From positions 59,920-123,919 of the forward strand of contig BAIF02000060.1 in assembly GCA_000509105.1 (NCBI GenBank): a DNA stretch of 64,000 nucleotides, given 5' to 3'. The stretch is from Clostridiales bacterium VE202-21 (lineage in GTDB: Bacteria > Bacillota > Clostridia > Lachnospirales > Lachnospiraceae). The position numbers were made by a program, and so were the translations under genes. Below the pieces are notes generated by a model. It had not been told where the DNA came from. It did not search any database and saw only the letters and a list, made by a program, of their open reading frames with translations. Positions 33,978 through 41,763 of this stretch are shown here, piece after piece. The first letter of the stretch is position 1. Each line of letters begins with the position of its first letter.

Positions 33978-35858
33978 ATGTGTGGATTTGCAGGATTTGT
34001 AGGAGAAGTTGAAGATAGAGAACAGGTACTGGTCAATATGATGAACACGATCGTACACAGAGGACCGGACAGTGAGGGCAGGTATGTGGATGAGGATGCG
34101 GCGCTGGGGTTCAGACGGCTGAGCATCATCGACCTCTCACCGGTGGGAGACCAGCCGTTGTATAATGAGGACCGCAGCATGGTGCTGGTGTTTAACGGAG
34201 AGATATATAATTACCAGGATCTGCGGAAAGACCTAGTGGAGGCTGGTCATCTATTTGTATCAAATACGGATTCCGAGACTCTGCTGCACGGCTACGAGGA
34301 GTGGGGCGAGAACCTCGTAGACAGGCTGCGCGGGATGTATGCATTTGCAATCTGGGATATAAAGAAGAAAAAACTTTTTGCGGCAAGGGATATTTTTGGC
34401 ATTAAACCTCTGTATTATGCAAAGATGAATGGCGCCCTGATGTTCGGTTCAGAAATCAAGTCTTTTATGGAGCATCCAAAATTTGATAAGGTCTTTAATG
34501 AGGCAGCCCTTGGAAATTACCTTTCTTTCCAGTTTGTCCCTACGAATGAGACTTTCTTCAAGGGGGTATTTTGCCTTCAGCCGGGCCATTATTTCACATA
34601 TGAAAACGGAAAGATGGAAATAACCAGGTACTTTGAACCTCATTTTACGGGAGACAGCAGGAAGTCCTTTGAGGAGATTGTGGAAGATGTCGAACACGTT
34701 ATGAAAGAGTCGGTGGAAAAACACAAAATCAGCGATGTTGAGGTCGCTTCCTACCTGTCAAGCGGCGTGGATTCCAGTTACCTGACGTATCTGGGGCAAG
34801 TGGACCGTACCTTCACTGTAGGGTTTGACGAGGGTAAATACAGTGAGATTCAGGATGCAAAGGAATTTGCGGCAAGCATCAATATGCAGAACGATGCAAA
34901 GGTAATCACGCCCGAGGAATATTGGGACAAATTATCGGATATCCAGTATTATATGGACGAACCGGTGGCGGATCCAGCTGCGATCGCCCTGTATTTTTTG
35001 AGCGAAGAGGCTGCCAAGAAGGTAAAAGTTGTACTTTCGGGAGAGGGCTCTGACGAGCTTTTCGGAGGCTATAATATATATTGTGAACCTCTGGAGCATA
35101 CCGGATTTAATAAGATTCCCATGTGCATCAGAAGAGTGCTTGGTAAGTTTGCGGAGCGTTGTCTGCCAAGAGGAGTGAAGGGGAGAGGATTTCTGATGAG
35201 GCACGGCAAGACACTGGAGGAGCGGTATTTTGCAAATGCCACGAATATTTTTACGGAGCGAGAAGCCAGCCGTCTGCTCAAGAAAGGATGTGAGCCCGGA
35301 ATTCAGAAGGTAACCCGACCACTTTATGAACGGGTAAAGGGAAAAGACCCGGTAACGAAGATGCAGTACGTGGATCTGCATCTGTGGCTTGTGCACGATA
35401 TCCTGATGAAGGGCGATAAGATGGGAATGGCTAATTCGCTGGAGGTCAGGGTGCCGTTTCTGGACAGGGAGGTGCTGGAACTGGCCGAGACACTGCCGCT
35501 GGATTATAAAGTGCGCGCACCAAGGACTAAGGTGGCTCTGAGGGCGGCCGCAGATAAAGTAATACGGAGTAAGACGGCAGAAAAGAAAAAGCTGGGCTTT
35601 CCGATTCCGATCAGAGTTTGGCTGAGGGAAGAGAAGTATTATAATATAGTAAAAAAGATGTTTACATCCGAAGCGGCGGAGAAGTTTTTCAATACAGACA
35701 TGCTGGTGAAAATGCTGGATGAGCATAAGGATGGTAAGAATACAAATGAGAAAACAGACAACAGCCGTAAGATCTGGACGGTCTATATTTTCCTTGTCTG
35801 GTATGACAGATTTTTTGAGCATGGCAAACCGGTGCATCCGGCTATGAGCAGCAGATAG
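33978..35858 (+). CDS. asnB: Asparagine synthase (glutamine-hydrolysing)
   Basis: AsnB makes asparagine from aspartate, ATP and glutamine. The 626-residue protein has Cys2 (MCGFAGFVG), HRGPDSEG and FNGEIYNY of the glutaminase domain, then the synthetase domain with the PP-loop LSSGVDSSYL near residue 255, GEGSDELFGGYN near 355 and the C-terminal RKIWTVYIFLVWYDRFFEHG. AAAGGAGAT precedes the ATG. It is transcribed from its own promoter and followed by a terminator. Some relatives amidate cell-wall precursors instead; the standard reaction is the likelier one here. Confidence 0.95.
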   Translation: MCGFAGFVGEVEDREQVLVNMMNTIVHRGPDSEGRYVDEDAALGFRRLSIIDLSPVGDQPLYNEDRSMVLVFNGEIYNYQDLRKDLVEAGHLFVSNTDSETLLHGYEEWGENLVDRLRGMYAFAIWDIKKKKLFAARDIFGIKPLYYAKMNGALMFGSEIKSFMEHPKFDKVFNEAALGNYLSFQFVPTNETFFKGVFCLQPGHYFTYENGKMEITRYFEPHFTGDSRKSFEEIVEDVEHVMKESVEKHKISDVEVASYLSSGVDSSYLTYLGQVDRTFTVGFDEGKYSEIQDAKEFAASINMQNDAKVITPEEYWDKLSDIQYYMDEPVADPAAIALYFLSEEAAKKVKVVLSGEGSDELFGGYNIYCEPLEHTGFNKIPMCIRRVLGKFAERCLPRGVKGRGFLMRHGKTLEERYFANATNIFTEREASRLLKKGCEPGIQKVTRPLYERVKGKDPVTKMQYVDLHLWLVHDILMKGDKMGMANSLEVRVPFLDREVLELAETLPLDYKVRAPRTKVALRAAADKVIRSKTAEKKKLGFPIPIRVWLREEKYYNIVKKMFTSEAAEKFFNTDMLVKMLDEHKDGKNTNEKTDNSRKIWTVYIFLVWYDRFFEHGKPVHPAMSSR

Positions 35859-35868
35859 GAAAAGAAGG

Positions 35869-35903
35869 ACAGCTGGCCGAAGCCGATGGCGGCCGGCTGT
35901 TTT
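35869..35903 (+). terminator. Terminator after asnB
   Basis: ACAGCTGGCC (35869-35878) pairs with GGCCGGCTGT (35891-35900), one G-T pair, and four Ts follow. Confidence 0.75.
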
Positions 35904-35995
35904 AAGGTGTCTGTTTTCGTAATATGCCACAAGAATACCTGGCAGAAGTAAACAGATGAGATCTTTTGTAAAAATTCAGGAACAGGGGAGATATC

Positions 35996-37315
35996 ATGAG
36001 AAGCAGGACAGTGCAGCCGATTCGAAATAACGGGAGGAAGCGTGCAACGCCGCCGGGCAGAGGCGGCAGTGATGGCAGCAGTATAGAAGCCAGGAGAAAG
36101 AGGCCGGACGCAACACGGCCCATGCAGAGCGTTCCGCACTCTCCGCCGCCTGCGGAAAAAAAGGCCGGAAAGAAGAAGTGGGTGAAAAAGGGCATCCGGT
36201 ATTTTGATTACGATCTGCTGCTGGTGATCATTTTTCTGATGTGTTTTGGTCTGGTGATGCTATACAGTACCAGCGCCTACAGTGCACAGTCAGACTTTGA
36301 GAACGATATGTATTATTTTTCCAAGCAGGCGGTCATCAGTGTTTTGAGTTTTGCCGCTATGTTTATAGTATCCAAGATTGACTATCATATATATGGAGCG
36401 TTTGCGTTTGAACTTTACATATTCGCTATGATTATGATGGCTCTGGTACAGACACCGCTGGGAATTGAAATATATGGAGCCAGAAGATGGATCCAGCTGC
36501 CGGGAAATTTGACGCTGCAGCCATCTGAGATAACCAAGATAGCGGTGATATTGTTTATATCCTATGAATTGTGCAGGCTGGGGAAGAAAATCAATACGAG
36601 AGAAGGGCTTGTGAGGATTATGGCATTCGGTGTAATTGCGGCCGGGGGTGTCATGTTTCTGACAGACAATCTAAGTACGGCGATTATTGTGATGGCGATC
36701 ACCTGCATACTGATTTTTGTAGTTCACCCTAAGACAAAGCCTTTTATCGCGGTGGTGGGAGCATTTACCGCAGTGGCGGTCGTGGGGATTTCCGTGATGG
36801 CGGCGACCATTACCACAAGTGAAAACTTTCGTCTGCGCCGGATCATTACATGGCTGGATCCGGAGAACCACGCGGACAAAGGCGGCTTCCAGGTAATGCA
36901 GGGGCTGTATGCAATCGGTTCCGGCGGATTTTTTGGAAAAGGTCTCGGAAACAGTACACAGAAACTCGGGGTAATTCCGGAAGTGCAGAATGATATGATC
37001 CTATCTATTGTCTGCGAGGAGCTGGGGGTTTTCGGCGCGATTGTGATACTGGTCTTGTTTGGCCTTTTATTGTACAGGCTGATGTTTATAGCCAGAAATG
37101 CGCCCGATCTGTACGGTTCCCTGATTGCTACCGGGATTTTTGCCCACATTGCACTTCAGGTAATTCTGAATATTGCAGTTGTTACCAACTTGATTCCTAC
37201 AACGGGTATTACGCTTCCCTTCATTAGTTACGGAGGGACATCCATCTTGTTTCTGATGACGGAGATGGGGATTGCACTGGGAATATCCAGAAAAATCAAA
37301 TTGGGTGACGGGTAA
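35996..37315 (+). CDS. FtsW/RodA/SpoVE family glycan polymerase, copy outside dcw
   Basis: SEDS proteins polymerise lipid II into glycan with a partner class B PBP. The 439-residue protein has an N-terminal extension of about 60 Arg/Pro/Lys-rich residues before the first helix, then about ten helices with the family motifs LMLYSTSAYS, RRWIQLPG, LQPSEITKIA, DNLSTAI, QGLYAIGSGGFFGKGLG and GITLPFISYGGTS. A second SEDS gene lies at 48137 inside dcw; the two share the catalytic region closely. GGGGAGAT precedes the ATG. Which one serves division, elongation or sporulation cannot be told from sequence. Confidence 0.93.
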   Translation: MRSRTVQPIRNNGRKRATPPGRGGSDGSSIEARRKRPDATRPMQSVPHSPPPAEKKAGKKKWVKKGIRYFDYDLLLVIIFLMCFGLVMLYSTSAYSAQSDFENDMYYFSKQAVISVLSFAAMFIVSKIDYHIYGAFAFELYIFAMIMMALVQTPLGIEIYGARRWIQLPGNLTLQPSEITKIAVILFISYELCRLGKKINTREGLVRIMAFGVIAAGGVMFLTDNLSTAIIVMAITCILIFVVHPKTKPFIAVVGAFTAVAVVGISVMAATITTSENFRLRRIITWLDPENHADKGGFQVMQGLYAIGSGGFFGKGLGNSTQKLGVIPEVQNDMILSIVCEELGVFGAIVILVLFGLLLYRLMFIARNAPDLYGSLIATGIFAHIALQVILNIAVVTNLIPTTGITLPFISYGGTSILFLMTEMGIALGISRKIKLGDG

Positions 37316-37360
37316 TTAAAAAAATATCTTTTCATACGATATAAAGTGTGCTATATTAGT

Positions 37361-37386
37361 ATGTAGTATTTAAAACTACATATAAT
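37361..37386 (+). promoter_or_regulatory. Inverted repeat beside a TATAAT in front of the DegV gene
   Basis: ATGTAGT (37361-37367) and ACTACAT (37375-37381) form a perfect inverted repeat that touches the TATAAT at 37381-37386. No good -35 is seen. It could be an operator. Confidence 0.35.
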
Positions 37387-37426
37387 AGATGCGGAATGCA
37401 CTATTTGTAGTGTGGGAGGATATAAT

Positions 37427-38266
37427 ATGAGCTATAAAGTAATTGTAGACAGCTGCGGTGAATTAACGGAAGATATGAAAAAAAGCGGGCTTTTTGAGAC
37501 CGCTTCCCTGAGTATGGAAGTGGGCGGAGTCCGGATCATAGACGATGAGACATTTGATCAGGCCGATTTTTTGAGACGCGTGGCGGCAAGCCCGGAATGT
37601 CCCAAGTCTTCCTGCCCGTCGCCGGAAGAATACATGGAGAGATATCACTGTGAAGCGGACAGGGTTTACGCGGTTACTCTGTCTGCGGAACTGAGCGGGT
37701 CCTATAACAGCGCGGAGTTGGGCAGAAAGCTTTACAAAGAAGAATATGGAGAAAAAGACATCTATATTTTCAATTCTCGATCCGCATCCGTGGGAGAGAC
37801 CCTGATTGCGATGAAGATACAGGAATGCGAAGACCGGGGAATGACGTTCAAAGAGGTGATTGACACCGTTGAAAGATATATCGCGGGGCAGAATACTTAT
37901 TTTGTACTTGAGACCCTGGATACCCTCAGAAAAAATGGCAGGCTGTCGGGTATTAAAGCAATCGTGGCAAGCGCCTTGAACATTAAGCCGGTTATGGGTG
38001 CAAAACCCGAGGGCATCATCTGCCAGCTGGGACAGGCAAGGGGCATGAAAAGGGCGCTGGCAAAAATGGCGGATCACATAATCGAAGATCTGGAGATGCC
38101 GGAGGATAAGATACTGGCGATTTCCCACTGTAACTGTGAGGAGAGGGCGCTGGAAGTACAGCGGATGCTTTTAGAGAAGATTCATGTCAAGTCCAGCTTC
38201 ATTATAGATACGGCCGGGATCAGCACAATGTATGCAAGCGACGGTGGAATTATAGTTGTGATATAG
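37427..38266 (+). CDS. DegV family fatty-acid-binding protein
   Basis: DegV/FakB proteins bind a fatty acid and present it to the kinase FakA for incorporation into phospholipid. The 279-residue protein has the family start YKVIVDSCGELTEDM, the ligand-pocket segment VYAVTLSAELSGSYNSA near residue 82 and the central LETLDTLRKNGRLSG near 165. ATG 37427 is chosen because GGGAGG lies 9 nt upstream; GTG 37412 has none. No FakA is in the window. The bound ligand is unproven. Confidence 0.92.
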   Translation: MSYKVIVDSCGELTEDMKKSGLFETASLSMEVGGVRIIDDETFDQADFLRRVAASPECPKSSCPSPEEYMERYHCEADRVYAVTLSAELSGSYNSAELGRKLYKEEYGEKDIYIFNSRSASVGETLIAMKIQECEDRGMTFKEVIDTVERYIAGQNTYFVLETLDTLRKNGRLSGIKAIVASALNIKPVMGAKPEGIICQLGQARGMKRALAKMADHIIEDLEMPEDKILAISHCNCEERALEVQRMLLEKIHVKSSFIIDTAGISTMYASDGGIIVVI

Positions 38267-38342
38267 AAAAGTTTGTGATAAAATGCTGTTAGGCAGTGAG
38301 AACGGATAATGTTCTCAAAAAGATACACGAAGGAGTTTAAAG

Positions 38343-38579
38343 ATGAGCCAGGAAAAAGTAGATAGATACAAACAAGAAAAAGCCAACAGGAAGAAAATAG
38401 TTAAAAAGCAGAGAATCATGAATGTTGTGCGCAAAACAGTGCTCAGCTTAGCAGTAATAGCTTTAGTCGGATGGCTGGGATACTCGGCATACCAGACACA
38501 TGAAGCGGGGAAAGAAAGACCTGTAGCTCAGGTAAACTATGACTCCATCAATAATTATATGAGCCAGTTGAGTCAATAG
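38343..38579 (+). CDS. Small single-pass membrane protein, unknown
   Basis: A 78-residue protein with a Lys/Arg/Gln-rich N-terminus of about 30 residues, one hydrophobic helix (TVLSLAVIALVGWLGYSAY) and a short external tail ending NNYMSQLSQ. AAGGAG precedes the ATG at good spacing, and a GAGAAC/GTTCTC hairpin lies in the leader. It lies just before the first long inverted-repeat element. I do not recognise the family. Confidence 0.7.
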   Translation: MSQEKVDRYKQEKANRKKIVKKQRIMNVVRKTVLSLAVIALVGWLGYSAYQTHEAGKERPVAQVNYDSINNYMSQLSQ

Positions 38580-38604
38580 CGGGGGAAGCGCGAAATGTGG
38601 GGCC

Positions 38605-38858
38605 GCCTGAACGGCAAGGTGTGTATGCCTTTTGCAGGGGCGGTATATGTATCAAGATTTGCTAAAATGAAAAAGACGAAAAAGCAGGGCAACCTCGGCA
38701 GGCCGTCCGAAATTCTGATGAATTTCGTACGTCCGGCCGAGGCAAAACCGTGATCCGGAATCACGGTTTTGACCCTGCTTTTTCGTCTTTTTCATTTAAG
38801 CAAATCTAAGATGCATATACAGCCCCTGCAAAAGGCATACACACCTTGCCGCTCAGGC
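38605..38858. repeat. Long inverted-repeat element 1 (three-way-junction layout)
   Basis: The arms 38605-38689 and 38773-38858 are near-perfect complements over about 85 nt. Inside lie two hairpins: a, 38693-38742 (CCTCGGC with its complement, plus an inner CGAAATT/AATTTCG stem), and b, 38743-38771 (perfect 12-bp stem CAAAACCGTGAT with loop CCGGA). The whole would fold as one long stem opening into two hairpins. It contains no ORF of note and no transposase. Elements 2 and 3 share this plan with different sequences. Confidence 0.9.
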
Positions 38859-38968
38859 TGGGTGCATCATAGCGGATTTGTCCGCTGGGGATTACTTAAC
38901 TGGGCCTCGTGGACGGTGACGAAAGGGGGACGGGGATGGGATCCGTTTGAAACTCCCTCCATCTGTCC

Positions 38969-39124
38969 CCACTCGAATTAATTCCCCACCAGCCACCACG
39001 AATTGAAGAACATCTCCACCTGCCTCCACTCAGATTGATTCCCCCACAGGCCCCCACCTAAACATAATTTCCCCCACTTCTCTCCATTGCACAAAAATCC
39101 CCTATCATCTAATATCCACCCCAC
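38969..39124 (-). other. C-rich stretch with 10-bp-phased CCAC (GTGG on the minus strand)
   Basis: Between the two inverted-repeat elements (38859-39247) there is no gene. The plus strand is very C-rich. CCAC recurs at 38986, 38996, 39016, 39026 and, in another phase, at 39044, 39054 and 39074, with a few others. The 10-bp step is the same as in the GTGG array before mraZ, but reversed in orientation. The rest of the gap shows nothing recognisable. Confidence 0.4.
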
Positions 39125-39247
39125 CAATGTCAATCAATCCTCTCCCCAAAGCGCAAGCGTAAACCTCCGCCCAGCCCCGCGCCCCAGCCATTCCCGCCAA
39201 TTCCCCAAAGGGGAAGCGGCAGTTGTCAGTTTCCGGATGAACACAGC

Positions 39248-39489
39248 CGGGAAAAGCGGGAATATGGGGGCCAGGGGCGTCTTTGCGGGAGTTAGCCGGA
39301 CTTAAAGAAAAAAGGCGGAAAACCGGGACAAAAACTGTGATCACAAATCATAGTTTTTCCTTGACTCTGAGATCAAAATCATCAGATTTTGGGCTCAGTG
39401 TCAAGGTTGTCCTGGTTTTCCGTCTTTTTTCTTTTAGTCCGGCTTACCCCCGCATACCGCCCCAGGCCCCCATATTCCCGCTTTTCCCG
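39248..39489. repeat. Long inverted-repeat element 2 (three-way-junction layout, inverted orientation)
   Basis: The arms 39248-39329 and 39409-39489 are complementary over about 80 nt with roughly nine differences. Inside, hairpin b is 39330-39358 (12-bp stem, loop CACAA) and hairpin a is 39359-39406 (CCTTGAC...GTCAAGG with inner CTGAG/CTCAG and CAAAATC/GATTTTG). On the opposite strand the order is a then b, as in element 1, and loop b reads TTGTG. The inner end of the arm (AAAAGAAAAAAGACGG on the reverse strand) resembles element 1. It lies 55 nt before the mraZ promoter. Confidence 0.9.
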
Positions 39490-39543
39490 ACGGACTCACC
39501 CAACCTCCACTCCCCCTCCCAAGAATTTTTTTGAAAAAAGGAC

Positions 39544-39614
39544 TTGAAAATGGAGGAAGAGTGGTTTACAATGGTGACAAGTGGTAGGAAGTGGTAGTGA
39601 GTGGCACAAAGTGG
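39544..39614 (+). promoter_or_regulatory. mraZ/dcw promoter and MraZ-box repeats
   Basis: TTGAAA (39544-39549) and TACAAT (39567-39572) are 17 bp apart. GTGG recurs at exact 10-bp steps at 39581, 39591, 39601 and 39611, preceded in phase by GTGG at 39561 and ATGG at 39571. MraZ proteins are known to bind short GTG-type direct repeats before their own gene, so this is the autoregulatory operator of the dcw cluster. Confidence 0.85.
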
Positions 39615-39653
39615 GGAGGAATGTGGAGGCCCACTTAGCAGAAGGGGTTCCGG

Positions 39654-40091
39654 ATGTTATTAGGAGAGTTTAATCATACAATTGATGAAAAAGGCCGACT
39701 AATCATCCCAGCCAAGTTACGAGACGATTTGGGAGATAGTTTCGTAATTTGTAATGGCTTGGAGGGCTGCCTTTTTGTCTACTCCATGGACGAATGGAAC
39801 AAATTCGTTGCCGAACTGGAAACCTTACCACGCATGAGTAAAGATGCCAGAGTATTCAAGCGTTATTTCTTCGGAAGTGCATCAGAAGGCAGTTTTGATA
39901 AGCAGGGAAGGGTACTTGTACCTCCGACGCTTAGGAAAGCAGCCGGACTGGAAAAAGATGTTGTCCTCGTGGGAGTTCAGGACCGCGTTGAAATCTGGGA
40001 TAAGGCACTTTGGGAAGAGCGGAGCATGGTCAGCGAAGAGGATCTGGATGCCATTGCAGAAAGAATGGAAGCAATTGGGATCAGAATCTAA
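39654..40091 (+). CDS. mraZ: MraZ transcriptional regulator of the dcw cluster
   Basis: MraZ is a ring-forming DNA-binding protein that controls its own division operon. The 145-residue product has two AbrB-like SpoVT/MraZ halves, each with a D-x-K-G-R motif: EKGRLIIPAKLRDDLG near residue 13 and KQGRVLVPPTLRKAAG near 85. Length is as expected (about 143). GAAGGGG precedes the ATG. Its operator repeats lie 40-95 nt upstream. Confidence 0.96.
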   Translation: MLLGEFNHTIDEKGRLIIPAKLRDDLGDSFVICNGLEGCLFVYSMDEWNKFVAELETLPRMSKDARVFKRYFFGSASEGSFDKQGRVLVPPTLRKAAGLEKDVVLVGVQDRVEIWDKALWEERSMVSEEDLDAIAERMEAIGIRI

Positions 40092-40127
40092 AAGTGATGG
40101 CTGCTCTTTTGACAAATGGAGGAATTT

Positions 40128-41102
40128 ATGGCATTCAGGCACACATCAGTTTTACTTGAGGAAACTGTAGACGGTCTGGCGGTAAAGCCGGACGGGATTT
40201 ACGTTGACGCTACACTCGGCGGGGGCGGACATGCCTTTGAAGTGTGCAGCAAATTAAGCAGCAAGGGGAGTTTTATAGGAATAGACCAGGACGCGGCGGC
40301 GATTGAAGCGGCCGGCGCCCGATTACTCGACTTCGGGGAGAGAGTTACAATAATCAGGAGCAATTATTGTGATATGAAGCCGAGGCTCCATGAGATAGGC
40401 ATTGACAAGGTCGATGGAATTGTTCTGGATCTGGGCGTATCATCTTACCAACTGGATACGGCAGAACGGGGATTTTCCTATCGGACAGATGCACCTTTGG
40501 ACATGAGGATGGATCAGAGGCAGAAGATGACGGCAAAGGATATTGTCAATGACTACAGCGAATCGGACCTCTACCGCGTGATTCGGGATTACGGGGAAGA
40601 CAGGTTTGCAAAGAATATTGCAAAGCATATTGTAATCGCACGCGGGAAGGGCCCGATCGAAACTACAGGACAGTTGAATGAGATTATCAGACAGGCCATC
40701 CCGATGAAGATCCAAAAGACTTCGGGACATCCCTCCAAGAGGACATATCAGGCCATCAGGATTGAACTAAACCGTGAGCTTGATGTACTTCGGGATACGC
40801 TGGACGACATGATTGATCTATTGAATCCGGGCGGAAGGATTTGTATCATAACTTTCCATTCACTGGAGGACCGGATTGTCAAGAGTGCGTTTCGGAAGAA
40901 TGAGAATCCATGTACCTGTCCGAGCCATTTCCCGGTATGTGTCTGTGGAAATGTATCAAAAGGAAAAGTAATTACAAGAAAACCAATTCTGCCGAGTGAG
41001 GAAGAACTGGAAGAAAACAGCCGTTCCAAGAGCGCAAAACTGCGGATATTTGAACGGAGCCTGTACATCCCATCAGGAAGTAGGGAGCCTGATGAGGGTT
41101 AA
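40128..41102 (+). CDS. rsmH: 16S rRNA m4C1402 methyltransferase RsmH
   Basis: RsmH (MraW) methylates C1402 of 16S rRNA using SAM. The 324-residue protein has [15 protein letters not shown], the SAM-binding [10 protein letters not shown] near residue 26, [11 protein letters not shown] near 103, and [17 protein letters not shown] near 240. ATG 40128 is chosen because GGAGG lies 5 nt upstream of it; the in-frame ATG at 40116 precedes that site. Second gene of the dcw cluster, in the usual place. Confidence 0.96.
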   Translation: MAFRHTSVLLEETVDGLAVKPDGIYVDATLGGGGHAFEVCSKLSSKGSFIGIDQDAAAIEAAGARLLDFGERVTIIRSNYCDMKPRLHEIGIDKVDGIVLDLGVSSYQLDTAERGFSYRTDAPLDMRMDQRQKMTAKDIVNDYSESDLYRVIRDYGEDRFAKNIAKHIVIARGKGPIETTGQLNEIIRQAIPMKIQKTSGHPSKRTYQAIRIELNRELDVLRDTLDDMIDLLNPGGRICIITFHSLEDRIVKSAFRKNENPCTCPSHFPVCVCGNVSKGKVITRKPILPSEEELEENSRSKSAKLRIFERSLYIPSGSREPDEG

Positions 41103-41209
41103 GCTTCCGATTGTGGGGAAGCTGCATTTATTAAGGAGTATAGCAAATAGAGCTCCGTCAGGAAGGGGAGAGCCTGGCGGAACAGTATCAAGGAAAGGGG
41201 CAGACGAAT

Positions 41210-41752
41210 ATGGCTGCAAGAAGACAAGTTACCGCATACAGAAGATCAGACAGCATGAATAGCAGCCATAGACAGGCATATGTTTATGGGAATACAGTAC
41301 GCCAGCCGGAAGTCCTGCCAAAGAGAATGCCGGAGGAGCGGCCTCAGCGTCCGGAAAGGACAAGCCGCCAAGTGCGAAAAAACCGGAAAAGAGCAATGAA
41401 TATGAGCCCCGCTTATGCGGTATTTCTGGTAGCAGCAGCAGTCTGTGCAGTTTTTATATGCGTTGCATATCTGAAACTGCAGTCAGACATTGTAAACAGG
41501 TCAGAGAATATTTCAGCGCTGCAGGAGAAGCTTGCAGACCTGACAGACGAGAATGATACGGCGTATAACGCAGCGGCGGACTCCGTAAATCTGGAGGAGA
41601 TACGCAGCAAAGCCATGAATGAGATGGGAATGGTATATGCGGCGCAGGGCAATGTAGTGGAGTATGAGAGCCCTACAAGCGATTATGTAAAGCAGTACAA
41701 TGACATACCATCTGACGGTGTTCTGGCGAAATCCAGAGACGTATCAGATTAA
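41210..41752 (+). CDS. ftsL: FtsL-like cell division protein
   Basis: FtsL is a small bitopic divisome protein that works with DivIB and DivIC. The 180-residue product has a long basic cytoplasmic N-terminus (about 65 residues), one helix (AVFLVAAAVCAVFICVAYL) and an extracellular coiled-coil (about residues 90-125, leucine heptads in IVNRSENISALQEKLADLTDEND). The tail ends with the typical ...RSKAMNEMGM pattern. AAGGGG precedes the ATG. Its position between rsmH and the PBP genes supports the call more than sequence identity does. Confidence 0.85.
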   Translation: MAARRQVTAYRRSDSMNSSHRQAYVYGNTVRQPEVLPKRMPEERPQRPERTSRQVRKNRKRAMNMSPAYAVFLVAAAVCAVFICVAYLKLQSDIVNRSENISALQEKLADLTDENDTAYNAAADSVNLEEIRSKAMNEMGMVYAAQGNVVEYESPTSDYVKQYNDIPSDGVLAKSRDVSD

Positions 41753-41763
41753 GGATAACAACT

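Noticed and set aside
38605..39489. Insertion sequences as explanation for the long inverted repeats
   Set aside because: No transposase, no target-site duplication could be identified, and the inner hairpins are conserved in form, not a gene remnant. A non-autonomous element remains possible.
39087..39534. Open frames across the C-rich gap and inverted-repeat element 2
   Set aside because: Composition is non-coding in character, no ribosome sites precede them, and one frame crosses a hairpin arm.
39561..39614. CRISPR-like short repeats
   Set aside because: Units are 10 bp with no spacers; they match an MraZ box.
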